Source of the DNA: Brasenia schreberi
Taxonomy: Eukaryota > Streptophyta > Magnoliopsida > Nymphaeales > Cabombaceae
Assembly: GCA_036023115.1 (NCBI GenBank)
Contig: JAYKKT010000047.1
Span: forward strand, 1,247,001 to 1,311,000
Direction: 5' to 3'
Length of the DNA stretch: 64,000 bases
In this document: one piece after another, positions 47,272 to 60,345 of the stretch
Layout: each line of letters begins with the position of its first letter
Numbering within the stretch: position 1 is the first letter of the stretch
The notes under the pieces: model-generated
What the model saw: only the letters and a program-made list of their open reading frames with translations
Told to the model about the DNA's origin: nothing
The model's database searches: none
Position numbers and translations under genes: made by a program

Positions 47272-50200
47272 ACCCCACAAAGTCATGAAGCGTAAAGTGT
47301 CATCCCAAATTAACCATTATATTATGCTTTCAATTATGTTACCTTCTGGTTTAAACTATTACCAAAGTTATCCAATATTACCCTTACAAGAACTAGGTAA
47401 ATATATGTCTTCAACCTCAACTTTAGGTGTAAATGTGTTTATTGATAACAACGTAACAAAAGGTTATGGGTGACCTTTAGGGGTGATAGCATTAATGATC
47501 ATGCATCTATATCCTCTATTATGATTTACTTAAGGTAACAACCTAATTCTCTTATTACGACCACACAATGTCAATCACTTAGTTAGACATCTTCAAGGAT
47601 GTATTGTTGGCATCTTGTCATAAGACTCAATTTCATTGAGAGAACAATATCTTGCTGAATTTGAAGTTATGACACTTTAGATTTACATGATACACACAAA
47701 AATACTAATAGTATATCATAATACAAAGTATCATTCAATTAATCCAATAGCTTTTTATTACCACATTAATCCTACTTTATGGGATCTTCACTTAGTTTGG
47801 TTGGGTTACCACTACTTATTAATAAATCTTGACTTCAGTACCACCTACAACTTAGATTTCTTAACTATGACTACTGATAGACCTTAGTTAAAAGATCAAC
47901 TGCATTATCTTTGAATCCAACAAAATTTATAGTCATGACCCTATAAAACACAAGAGCCCTTACAAACTTTAGTTTGACTTTGATATATCTATGTTGTTTT
48001 TGTTTGTACTTAAAACTACTAAACTTAGCAATGATAGTCATGCTATTATAATATATTGAAATCCAATAAGTGACTTCTTTAAATAGACAAATTGTACATA
48101 AGTCTCTTAAGTCGTTCAATTTTTAATCTAGTTTCATCCAAAGTAACAGTTTTACTTGAAAGGCATAACGGGTCAATATAGTTTGTTTCTTTGATTTATA
48201 GGTAACAATGTCACCACACACAATAAACACATATCCAATGACTCCATTACTCACATAATTTTTTGCTATTGAGTTATCGTCACTAAATCTTTGAAAAACA
48301 AAAGCATATTTACCATAATACAATTCAAGGAAAATTATTCTCTTTACATAGTGAAATACTTTGTCTAGAGCTTATAAATGGATTTTATCTTGACAACTAG
48401 TGTATCTACTCAATTTACACATAACAAAACAATATATAGTTGCCTATAGTTGATTAGATATATCAAACTATTAATAATCTTAAAATATTATAGCTGAAAC
48501 AAATGAATATCACTTTTATTCTTATACAAAACCTTGGATGAATCATACGAGTCTTGACATGTCTATAGTTTGAATATCCAAATCTTTCTAAAACTTTCTC
48601 AATATAATAAAACTGAGAGATTACTACACCATCAGTAGACCTTGTAATTTTAAGCTCTAAAATCACATTAGTCACACCCATATCCTTAATATTAAACTTA
48701 CTACATAAAAAAGACTTAGTCTCATTTATGATTCTAATATCATAACCAAACAACAATATATCATCTACATAGAGGCAAAGAATGATGAATGCATTATTGG
48801 CTAATTTACAGTAAATACACTTATTATAATAATTAAAAATAAAACCAAAAGATGATATCAAATAATCAAACTTTTCATGTTATTGTTTAGGGGCTTGTAA
48901 TCATGTAATGATTTTACAAGCTTACATACCTTAGACTCATTCCCACAAGGCACAAATCCCTCTAGTTAATCCATATAAATTTTTTCGAGATCATCATATA
49001 AGAAAACAATCTTTACAACCATCTGATGGATTGTGAGGTCATATATGAATGAAGTATTATAAGCACTCAAATGGTGGTAATTTAAGAAACTGAGAAATAA
49101 GTATTGAAATAATTTACTCATTCTTTTTTTGTATCCCTTGATAACTAGTTTGACCTTGTACTTGTTTATTGTTTCTTTTGTATTTTATTTCTTCTTAAAT
49201 ATTAACTTACAACCCATAATAACCATGAAGCAAATCTATCAATTCGCAAGTATTGTTAGAGAGAATTGATTGAATTTCATCATTAATAACTTCTTTCTAA
49301 AACTTAACCTCAAGTGAGGTCATAGTCTATGAGAAGGTGATAAGACCATCATCGACATTGAAAGTAACAAAGTCACTTTGAAAGTCCTATGATATCATAG
49401 GTCATTAACTTATTAGTTTGGTTATTTCCTCATAATCATTTGATATGAAAACAATACAATGAGGTCACTCCATATTCGTCATTGTTTTCATATTATCGAG
49501 AATGAAACCAATAGTATGATCAGAATTTATAGATTGAGAAACTCTAATTTTCATAGAAAATATATTCGCAAAGAGTGTAGCATCACTAAACTCAATTATT
49601 GTGTTGACTTCTATACGAGATACTTTAAATTTAATGACGAAGAATCTCTATGAATAGTTCGTCTCCATGTAACCTAAAAATATAACATATACTACTTTAG
49701 GTTCAAATTTCTTTCTCTTATATTTAAGGATGAACATCTTCGCAAGACACGTCAACACTTTGAAATATTTGATAGTGGTTTTTTTTTCCATTCTAAAGCT
49801 CAAAGGGACGACTACTTCTGTTTGTTCTAGGAAAATTTATTCAAAATATGACATGCCCGATTCAAAACTTACTACATATAGGTAGGTAATCAAAAACTTT
49901 AAAGTAAAACATTAACCGAATCATATAATGTTTTATTCTTTCATTCACCTATCACATTAAATTGGATATAATATATAACATTAACCTCATGAACAATAAT
50001 GTTGTTTTAACAATATTATTAAAAAGGATTTGAGGTATATTCTCCCCTCATATTAGATCTTAATCATTTAAGTACATTAATAATTTGAGTTTGTGCCTCA
50101 TTTTTAAATATTTGAAATTTTATAAAGATTTAGCTTTACTTTTAAGTAAGTAAATATAACATTACCTAGTATAATCATCAATAAACATGATAAAATGTTT

Positions 50201-51846
50201 TTGTCATCCCTTGTAATCATTTAATTTAATTCACAAATATCACTGTACCCCAAATCTAAAAGGTTGGATTTCCTGTTAATCATATAAAAAAGTTTTTAGG
50301 TTTGTTTGTTTGTATACATATACCATATTTTATGTGTGATAGTCTTAGAGATAAGATTTAATTTACTCATTCTTTTAATATAATAAAAGTTTATATTTCG
50401 CAATCTAGCATGTTATATATCAAATGATTCAACATTGTACATAGAAAAAGAGAAAGCAGAAGTAGAGATTTTATTAATATTAGATTTTACAAATAAATTA
50501 ATAATTGGTATATATAAATTTTCAAAAGATCCTCTATATAACACAAATAACTATTCTTAAAGAGACACCATGTATTAAGCCGTGTAATTACAATTTTATT
50601 ACATTTATAATCTAACATTGTCTCTCCTTAACTAAAACAAGATCAATAAGGATATTCTCACGAATTATTAGAACGTCTCTAACTCCATCAAGAGTTAAAA
50701 CCTTTCTCAAAGAAACCATTACCGAAAAAAACTTTAAGTCCACATGTCTTTCACCCTTAACTTTAATAATTGAATAATCTCTTGGGTCATAGTTTTACCA
50801 TAAACGACCTGTTAAGATACAAATAAAGATTGGTCAGTACAAACATCCATATTGGCCTTAGTGTTTATAATCCAATACTTTAACTAATAAATAGAAAGAA
50901 AATAAGGTTTCAGAGATAAATATCTACCACTGGTAGACGCAACGATCAACATGTTGACTATAACTCTTTCAACGACTACATGTTTTTTAGTTTTCTTTGA
51001 GGGATATTTTCTCGCTTAATGTTCAACCAAATCACAAAGTCAACACAATTTATTCTTGTGTTTCTTTTGGATCTTGATCTTTGATTTAGGTTTTGCCTAT
51101 TTTGTTTTTCTTAGAGATCACTTGGTTGTTTCATTTCAACGGTCAGGTTAACCATATGGGTGCTATCTACGTGCATAATACTATTCTTATTTATATGTTA
51201 TTTCTCTATTGCCATGTCTACCATAAGGTCATCAAAAGCCCTTACCCTTCTTATGCTTAAGATCTAAACTGAAACCCTCCTAAAACCTAGAAAACTTCTA
51301 AATAATAGATATAATAATAAATTTGTCAAAAGCTCTATCTCGGCTTTGTTCAAAATATGACATAAAAACAAAACTTGTGGGCATATTCGACCACATATTT
51401 CCCTCTATCATTTGATAGTTAAGAAATTTGGCTATAAAATACTTTTGAAGTTCAAGGTATTTACTATTGTGTTCCTACAGATTTTTCACCGAAGTGAAAA
51501 GAAAAGAACTATAAACGTCAAATAAAACATTTGATAGTGCCAATAATATAAAACAACATAAGGTGTCTTTTTCATTCTAACCAACGATTTTATGTGAGCT
51601 TCTAAAGTTAGTATTATCGGGTTGAGGACAATTCAACTCGATATACAAATGCAATTATAACATAGTTAACAATATTTTCATAAGCTTCTGGTAGCATTTG
51701 AAAAAGGTATTAGATTTTTTTTGGCATTAAGGTCAAATCGGCCTTAGGGCGGAGGATAACAAATGTAAACATGTTTACTATGGATAATACTGATTTATCT
51801 AATATTGTTGAAAAGAATCGTAGAAATACATCCGGAAAAACCGATA
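47272..51846 (-). mobile_element. Ty1/copia internal region, decayed
   Basis: Element orientation is minus, with the order expected for copia. A gag zinc knuckle lies at about 51010-51050 (C-x2-C-x4-H, last Cys lost, two stops). The copia reverse transcriptase with YVDD lies at 48861-48463 (FIILCLYVDDILLFGYD). RNase H remnants follow at 48323-48123 (GYVFIVCGDIVTYKSKKQT) and 48119-47871 (FVGFKDNAVDLLTKV). Protease and integrase between about 49.0 and 51.0 kb could not be delineated. Stops and frameshifts are dense, so it is non-autonomous and old. Confidence 0.82.
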
Positions 51847-52368
51847 TGCAATGATTATAAAAATGTCCTAATTAATAACAACCACATATCTAAAGTAAGT
51901 CATGAACAAATCGTACAAAAAATATAAGTAAAATAATAATAATAAATAAATTACCTATGTGAATCGCTCTTTCGAACTTCCCTTAGAGAAATCAACACCC
52001 TACTATATAGTACGTATGAGTACCTACACTTTTCTCTTAAAATAAAATACAAACAACTCAAAGGCACGTACCTTACTTCGAGTCGACTTCGACCGTTCTT
52101 CGTCACCTTTGGATAGAAGAAAAAGATGATAGGGAGCAACCATATAATCATAAAGAACACCACGAGTAGAGACATGAGGAGAGAGAGTATTAATCACGCT
52201 AGTATAGATTAGAGAGTCGTGATTATTTATTTATAGGTTGCATGATGACATATCTCTTCATCCCCCGCCCAAGCTCGGTCTAGCATGCACACATGTTTGT
52301 CTCATTCATTTGTCTTCTTTCTATCATCCTATCATATCCATAAAATGTGACTTTTTACCCTTTAAGAG

Positions 52369-52419
<51 letters not shown>

Positions 52420-52514
52420 GCACGATTGAATAATTAGGAATATTAAATATAAAATAAATATTATTAATACACAAGGTTTAATTAACCCAATTATAATTAA
52501 CATTAAATCTAACA
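51847..52514 (-). repeat. 5' LTR of decayed copia element
   Basis: About 670 bp. The right edge 'attaaatctaaca' reads TGTTAGATTTAATG in element orientation, and the left edge is TGCAATGATTATAAAA. It contains a (TA)n expansion at 52374-52417. A primer-binding site could not be recognised next to it. Confidence 0.7.
52374..52417. repeat. (TA)n microsatellite in copia 5' LTR
   Basis: About 21 TA units absent from the partner LTR, so it expanded after insertion. Confidence 0.95.
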
Positions 52515-52660
52515 TTAATTCCTGCCGCTAACACGTAGGACCGTGCGTCACATGCTTCGTCTACCACTACGTTCACCGGAACTCCACCGAATCCTTGCTT
52601 CCTCGCACAAAATCGTGCCACAAATGCAACCCTTCCTGAAACGGTTGCCTCTCCGACTCG

Positions 52661-52663
<3 letters not shown>

Positions 52664-52695
<32 letters not shown>
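52664..52695. repeat. (GA)n tract immediately before acyl-activating enzyme ATG
   Basis: Sixteen GA units ending five bases before the ATG at 52701, so it lies in the 5' leader of that gene. Confidence 0.95.
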
Positions 52696-52698
<3 letters not shown>

Positions 52699-52700
52699 AC

Positions 52701-55700
52701 ATGGAAGACATAGTGAAAACTGGAGTCTTCGTGGGAAGCTCGCTCTTTCTACGAATCTCTAAAAGAAGCCATAGTCCGATCTCCTTCTGGGGAGGCCCAT
52801 CACATATGGAGAACCATTACGGACGCCCGTTTGCTTCGTCCTCGCCATCCTTATGCACTGCATCAGCGCGTATATTATTCCACCTATCATGGTTGGGACG
52901 TCTCCCAAAAGGGCCCTCCTCTTCACTGGGTCCCCTCCTCGTGAGTCTGCTTCTTGTTTTGCTCTTTCCCTTTACCTATTGTAGATACAATTTTAATCGA
53001 ATATCTGGATTCACGGCAATGCATCGCTTTAATCTGTCAAATGTTGAGGACAGAGAGTTTCGTATTCGATGGACTGGGGACCTGAATTGGTATTGTCTTG
53101 AGTAATTGTAGAGTTTGAATAAAGTGGAGATTTAAAGAACGTTGAAGCTCGAGTCTAACTTGTGGGGATTACGAATTTACTTGCTGTCTTAGACAGTTAT
53201 GTTCTCCGTAATGCTTTTGAATCCTTGATGAGGTTATTAGAAAAAATGTCGGTGGTGCACTAATAGAAATAAAATGAGAGGGACACACTCAACGTGGTGT
53301 GGACATTTAGAGAGATTGTCAAATCGGATCTCTGGAACTGTCACCAAGACCATATTCTAGAACATCATCTTCCTTATTAATGAACAAGCTACAGTCGGCG
53401 AGTGTTTTATGCCAATCTCTAATGCTCTATAGCTCATGGGAATAAACATGTGAATTATAACTAGAACAAAGCCCTCTAATATTTACAAAAATTTTTGGAT
53501 GGCGTAAAACTTCGTCGGATTTCTACAACATGGATTACAAAAATTACCCGTATATAAGAACAAGGGAGACATTCAAAATTGTGCGAATTATCGAGGTATC
53601 AAGTTAATGAGTCATACTATGAAATTATGGGAAAGAATTATCGAACGTAGGTTAAGACAAGTATCAAATACAACAGAGAACCAATTTGGATTTATGCCAG
53701 GTAGATCTACTATTGAAGCGATTCACCTTTTGAGACGTCTTATGGAACATTTTAGAGCAAAAAAGAAAGACCTTCACATGATATTTATTGATCTAGAAAA
53801 AGCTTATGACAGGGTACCGAGGGAGGTTCTTTGGAGAACTTTGGAAAAAAGAGGTATCCCATTGACATATATTAACCTTATAAGAGACATGTATGATGGT
53901 GCAAAAACATGTGTGAGGACTCATGAAGGAACGACAGACTTCTTTGAAGTTAATATTGGGTTACATCAAGGATCAACTTTAAGTCCATACTTGTTTATAA
54001 TGGTGATGGATGAGTTAACAAAACATATTCAAGATGAAATACCTTGGTGTATGTTATTTGCAGATGATATTGTATTAGTGGAGGAGTCTAAGGAAAAAGT
54101 TAATAGAAAATTGGAACTATGGAGAGAAACATTAGAAAACAAAGGCCTCCGACTTAGTAGAACAAAGACAGAATATATGGAATGTAAGTTTGATCATTTG
54201 GCTACTTCAGAGGACATAGAAATTAAAATTGGCACACATTGCATTCCCCAAAAGGAAAGTTTTAAATACCTAGGGTCAATTTTTCAAAGTGATGGAAGAA
54301 TTGATGGAGATGTTACACATAGAATTAATGCTGGTTGGTTAAAATGGAGAGGAGCAGAAGATACCATTAAAATTAAAAGGTAAATATTATAGAGCAGCAG
54401 TTAGGCCTGCCATGTTTTATGGTTCTGAGTGTTGGGCAGTTAATCATCAACATGTACAAAAGATGTCTGTGACAGAAATGAAGATGTTGAGATGGATGAG
54501 TGGTCATACAAGACCGTATACATAATGAGGTTATTAGAAACAAATTAGGAGTGGCACCAATAGAGGATAAAATGAGAGAACATCGTTTAAGATGGTTTGG
54601 ACATATAGAAAGAAGATCAAAAGAAGAACCTGTAAGAAGGTTAGAAAAACTAAATTTGGAAAGTATTAAAAGAGGTAGAGGACGACCACAAAAGTGTTGG
54701 AAAGAAACAATAAAGAATGATCTAGCTTATTGGGAGTTAACTGCTAACATGGCACACGATAGAGATCTGTGGAAACAAAGAATCCATGTAGCCGACCCCG
54801 TCTAGTATGGGAAAAGGCTTAGTTGTTGTTGTTGTTGTTGTTCCAATCATCAGGGTAATTGCAGCATTTTGTTTCCGTGTGAAATAGTGGACTTGTTATT
54901 TTCTGCGTTAATCAATATAATTTTTACCACTCACATTATCCTTCAAAAACTACAGGGAATCCTCCAAACAAACAACTTTGGGGAAGATCATGGAGATTCA
55001 TGGTCTACAATTAATTGGTCATGAATACAAGGATCCCATCACAAGCTTTAAAGAATTCCAACGTTTCTCTGTTCAGCATCCAGACGTAATGTTCTATTTT
55101 ATCATGATCTGTGACCACATTATCATGTTCAAAGAGATGAACTGATGGGCTGTATTGCGATGATGATAAACACAACCTAAACTTAAGTACGGATAAGCAA
55201 ACTTTATGATCTCTCGACATTTAAACAGTTGACAACGCTATGAAACTTAAATAAAGGCTAGAGGAGAACTTGTTAACATTTTCATGCAAATTTCCAACAA
55301 CAAAAAAATCATGCGAATCATACCACTTAGATTTTTTTGGTTTGAAGATAGAAGTTTGAATATGTGTGGTTGCTTTCCGTTTGATAAAATTTCTTTTGGT
55401 TAAGATCTTATACATCACACATATAAATGCTCTCAAATCTTGGGTGCTGCATCTTATATATGTTCCACACTTTTTCTAGGTATACTGGTCTATCATACTC
55501 AAAGATCTTTCAATTGTCTTTCGTGAGAATCCAAAGTGTATTATGGATATAAAAGTGGAAACAAAGAATGCTGAATGGTTACCAGGATCCATATTGAACG
55601 TCGCTGAATGTTGTCTGGCTCCCATGGACAGTCTTGGGAAAGGGGACAACTTTTTGGCTGTTGATTGGAGAGATGAAGCTCGAGATGAGGGTCCTATTAA

Positions 55701-58700
55701 GCATATGACTTTGAGAGAACTACAAAGTCAAGTAATGTATGCTTGCCTCACCATTAGAAGTTATTTAACATAATCTAACCCTTCATTTATATAAAGGAAA
55801 TTAAGTTCTTGTCCACAAAAAGGGAAGCAGAAGCATATTTTCCAAATAATACCTGCAAATATAGATACATTTTCTTTATGTTGCATAGGTTCTTTCACTC
55901 TTTCAAATGTTGTTGCTTTACTGTCTCCTATTTAAAAGAATAGAACCTAAGCAGGGTCTTGTTCACAGGAGGGTGGCAAATGCATTGGACGCTACATTCT
56001 CTAAGGGTGATGCAATTGCTATAGATATGCCAATGACAGTCACTTCAGTGGTTGTCTACTTGGCTATTGTTCTGGCAGGATGTGTCGTTGTATCAATAGC
56101 TGATAGTTTTGCTGCAAAGGAAATTGCAACACGGCTGCGTATATCTAATGCCAAAGGCATTTTACTCAGGTAATGTCAGAGATGCTATTTTCTGGAACGA
56201 TGGTTAAATTCTATAAAAGGAAGACATGTTTAGAGTTATAAACTCTATTGAATACCCATTCATAGACTCATATATGTTTAATATTACTAGGACAGTTAAG
56301 ATATAAGATGTCCTAAGATGGTTCAACAGGAAGTCATCTCAACAAAACCAGATAGAAGTACCAAGGAAGAATATCTAACTCATCCCTTTAACCCAAACGT
56401 CAGAATTCAAAGTCAGGCAATCATACCTTGACAAAAAGAGAATATCAAAATTTCCATAAAAGGTGTGTTCAAGAATGACTGAAAACTGCGAGCATAGTTA
56501 AATCGACACTATGTCCTTGAACAGAATAAACCTGTTATATTATTCTCCATTTCTTCTTTCAGATTTTTGGCAATCACAATCTACTTCAAAATTCTTGAAC
56601 AACTGAATCAAGAGATTTTATTTTCAGTGTTTGTAATCATTCATTTAGTTTTTCATTTGCACCTCTCTTATTGGCGTTACTGAACAAACCATATCTTCTT
56701 AAAACTTTGAATTATCGAGCTCTTAGATCTACATGTTTTCAGCATTTTTATTCTTCTAGACTTGTAGTCACCTTTTCATTTAACTGGTATCTTATTGAAC
56801 TGTTCATTACTTTATCTCTTGCTTGTTTGGAGTAGTCAATAATTGCACTCTTTCTTACCCATCCTTTCCTTTTGATTCAGGATTTTATATTGAGAGGTGG
56901 GAAAAAGTTTCCTCTGTATTGGTAGAATGATTCAGCAGCCAACATATGAAATTCTATAAAAACTTTTGTTTTCTTATAGCTTTTCAGATGTAAAAATGTA
57001 TTGCAGTTTTCTGAAAAAGTATTCATGATTGAATGTCTTTAATATTTCCATATCCATGAAATGCCACAAGTCGGGATATGATCTTGCTCCATAAGTATCC
57101 GATGGTTCCTGTTTGTTGGATTGTTAAAGGACTTGTACAATTTGGTGATTGTCATGAGAACCTAGTAGCTTTCCAAGAAAAAGAACTGCTGCTTTTGGTT
57201 TAGTGGCACTCAGTTTGATTGCTGGCGCTTCTTGGAACAGGTGCAGTTGGTTGAAATAGATCCAGAAGTTAGAGATCTAAAACCGAATAGAAAATGAAAT
57301 ACTTTATTGGAGGAATTATGTGCATCTAAACCATGCATGCACTTTACCTGAAACATAGTGCCTTTGAGCTTTCCTTTCCTTTTCTTTTGAAAGGAAAGTG
57401 GTGCTTTGTTAAAATGAGAAAAACAATTGCCTCATGTAACTGATTTTTCTAAATCACTCGGGGGTACTCATATGTGCTAATCTGCCTTTGACATGGATCC
57501 TTAAGAGCTTTCCTTTGTATTGGTAGTTGCACACACTCCGTCCTATTCACAGCATATTGACATCCCTAAAGATGGCCTATTGTAAGATTATCTTTACCTT
57601 CACAAGGTGTTTCCTTTTATTACCCTTTATTTTTGACAAGTTTATTTCCTTTTATTACTTATCATACAAGTATCCGGTAAGGTTGATGGCCAACAATATT
57701 CTAGAGTGGCATGGTAGGATTGCTTTACCTTGCTTTCTTGTTTTATTACAGTCGTGTTAGGGAAGCTGGTTATTGCAAGGCAATTGTCATCCCTGTCAGT
57801 GGTACTGATGCAGACATTCAATTGGAAGGTGACATGTCATGGATCAATTTTCTTCAATGTGCTGATGACGTACCTAGGTATTCCAAGTTAGAGCTTTTTG
57901 TTTGAGAGGCATTTACCAACTTTAGTGTGCCTGTTTTTCTGTTTTGTGTTAAAAGAGCTTGAAATATGTGCTGCTTTGTGCTATCGTGTACTTTGCTTCT
58001 ATGCAGTCATTAATGTTTCATCATACTTGATATAAGTAGTTAGCTGGCTTATTCATCCTGTGTCATGTTTCTGGCAGACCTGATCACTATTCTCCATTTT
58101 CATGCCAACCGGTTCAACAGTAAACATTCTTTTCTCCTGAGGAACTACAGGTGCCTTTTAATTTATTTTGTCATTTTCTCGTATGTCCAACAGGTATCTT
58201 TTGTGATATCATGGAGGAGACCCCAAAGCTGTTCCGTGGACACAACTGTCTCCAATTCGATGTGCAGCAGAGACCTGGGCACATCTTAATGCTAAAACTG
58301 GTGGGATGTGTGCTGGCCCACAAACTTGGGCTGGGTAATGGTATCAATCATCCTGTTTTCATCCTTCTTGTCTGGTGCAACGCTTGCACTTTATCATGGA
58401 TCTCCACTTAGTCATGGATTTGGAAGATTTGTGCAAGTGAGAAGATTTCTTCTTCTTGTTTTTATTTTTGTCGATTGGGCAGTAGGTACACCCCCCACAA
58501 ATAGTCACCACAACAGATGAAAATTTTCCTTACGTGAATCACATAACAAAATGATCATGTCAAAAATATGCAGGATGCCGGTCACTTTTTTGGGTACAGT
58601 TCCAAGTTTGTTGAAATATTGGAAGAGCTCCAAGTGTATGACAGGACTTAATTGGGATTGTGTCAAGTAGGTTTTACCACTGTAGCGTGAACTGGAACTT

Positions 58701-60345
58701 TCAAGGTTATAAATCTTTTTCTCTGTATTTTTATTATTGCAGTGCATTCGGTTCCACTGGGGAATCTTCAAATATTGATGATGATCTATGTCATTCTTCT
58801 CGGGCATATTATAGTTTAATTCTTGAATGTTGTGGCAGTACAGAGCTTGCATCTTCTTATGTTCAGGGGACTCTTCTGCAACCACAATCTTTTGAAGCAT
58901 TTAGCACACCATCAATGTCTACGGGGTTTGTTATCCATGGAAATCCATATGTGAGATTCGTTCCTGATTTTTATGATTATGAACTTTAAGTAAAAATGAT
59001 TGAACAGTGGATTTTACAGCCAGATGATCTGCCTTGGACGGGTAAAGTGGGACTCTTTCCTGTTTACATGGGAGCCAGTGAAAGGCTGATGAATGCTGAT
59101 CATGACGTGGTTTACTTTGATGGGATGCAAACATTCAAAGGCATGGTATGATGCTGACTGTTTCTTGCCTTTTACATGTGGCCAACCAACTTTTGATGTA
59201 TGATGATCTCCAGTTGAGTTGCATACTTCAAACCACGATCAAGTGAATAAGAAAGCTCAACGACAAGCATAAAACACCAAGAGAGGGTTGATTCGGGTCT
59301 AAATCCAAATCCAGACCCAGTCATAACAAGTACCTCGCAGAATTCATTAACAAGAAGCAACAAGGCTTGTTATAGACAACGAGTATGGCCTTTTATTAGA
59401 CCGAACATTCACCAAAGAGAGGCAAGCTGGCTTGTCATCAGAATGATTCCAAGGGACAGTTAGCTGGCTGTTGTCCACTCCAAGGGCCTCCTGTTCTCTT
59501 GTTCAGTCGTGGCATGCTTTCCATCCATAGTTAGCAGTATCTCCCTGAGTATGGAGTCTCACTCACATCGTAGATCTGTAATAAAAAATTCTTCAATTCA
59601 CTCGAGGAATCCTAGCCAATCACCAATCACACAATCCAAAAATCGACAAGAGACTAATCGACCGAATGTTTGGTGTTTCGCTATACAAAATAAGTAAAAT
59701 AACAAATGCTTAAGGAGTCAAAACAAATATCCAAAATGATGCAAAACAGCATATTATTGATTAGGAGAATGCTCTATTTATGGAGCTAGTGAGAAAGAAT
59801 TTACAGCAGCAAGTGAAGAAGAGATACAAGAGGTTATTTTCCAATACTTTAACAAGATCCTGCCCCCATCAACTCTATCTTAGTGCTAAATGATTCAAAA
59901 ACAACTGAAGCTGCATAGCAAGTCATGGAAGAACTTATATTTGTTAGTAGTTTTCATAATGCCTGTCATCTTTCATATGCACCTGATTGAACATGTAACT
60001 ATGGATGATATCTCCACCAATTTACCTATATATCTAACCTTGCATGTAAAACAACTAAGACGACATGGATGTATAGTTCAGAGAATGGTTGGAGGCTATT
60101 TCATAGTACAAGGGAGAGCTGATGATACCATGAATCTTGGTGGTATCAAGGTATGCAACTTATGCTTGGTTACTTTGTTGAAGAGGGCAAACTATTGAAG
60201 CTAAAAGAATCTAAAGTTTAGGCACTGTGATTCAGGTTAGTGCAGTGGAGATTGAACGTATCTGTAGTGCGGCTGATCATAGTGTGCTGGAAACTGCTGC
60301 AGTCAGCATAAAAAGTCTTCATGGCGGGCTTGGTTATGGTGGTGG
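52701..60345 (+). pseudogene. Acyl-activating enzyme (AAE17/18-like), disrupted and truncated
   Basis: AMP-forming acyl-CoA synthetase-like gene; plant relatives AAE17/AAE18 are annotated as peroxisomal. Exons: 52701-52940, 54956-55085 (YKDPITSFKEFQRFSVQHPD), 55480-55731, about 55955-56169 ([19 protein letters not shown]), 56881-56921, 57752-57877, 58078-58150 (GSTVNILFS, stop, GTT), 58217-58436 ([20 protein letters not shown]), 58574-58666, 58743-58950 ([15 protein letters not shown]), 59020-59145, about 60052-60150 (GRADDTMNLGGIK), 60236-60345. Lesions: frameshift near 52735; exon 3/4 junction not in phase; one base short at 56169; frameshift near 58100; TGA at 58138-58140 inside the ATP-binding SSGTTG motif; frameshift near 58300; one base short near 58582; AA instead of AG before 60052. 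It ends in the LTR at 60346, so the C-terminus and any peroxisomal signal are not in view. The 53.6-kb LINE lies in intron 1. Confidence 0.9.
53550..54841 (+). mobile_element. RTE LINE, longest copy in the window
   Basis: 5'-truncated at the start of the reverse transcriptase. It shows [83 protein letters not shown] and [16 protein letters not shown], open from 53607 to 54383. Two small deletions relative to the 29.7-kb copy (about 20 bases near 54356 and 4 bases near 54514) break the frame before the C-terminal module (54500-54805). The tail is (TTG)n at 54820-54841. The 5' endonuclease is absent. It lies in intron 1 of the acyl-activating enzyme. Confidence 0.95.

Noticed and set aside
52701..53105. 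Plus-strand open frame starting at the acyl-activating ATG, taken as a separate 134-residue protein
   Set aside because: Most of it is a shadow frame: the next frame carries the conserved acyl-activating N-terminus (LHQRVYYSTYHGWDVSQKGP), entered by a frame change near 52735.
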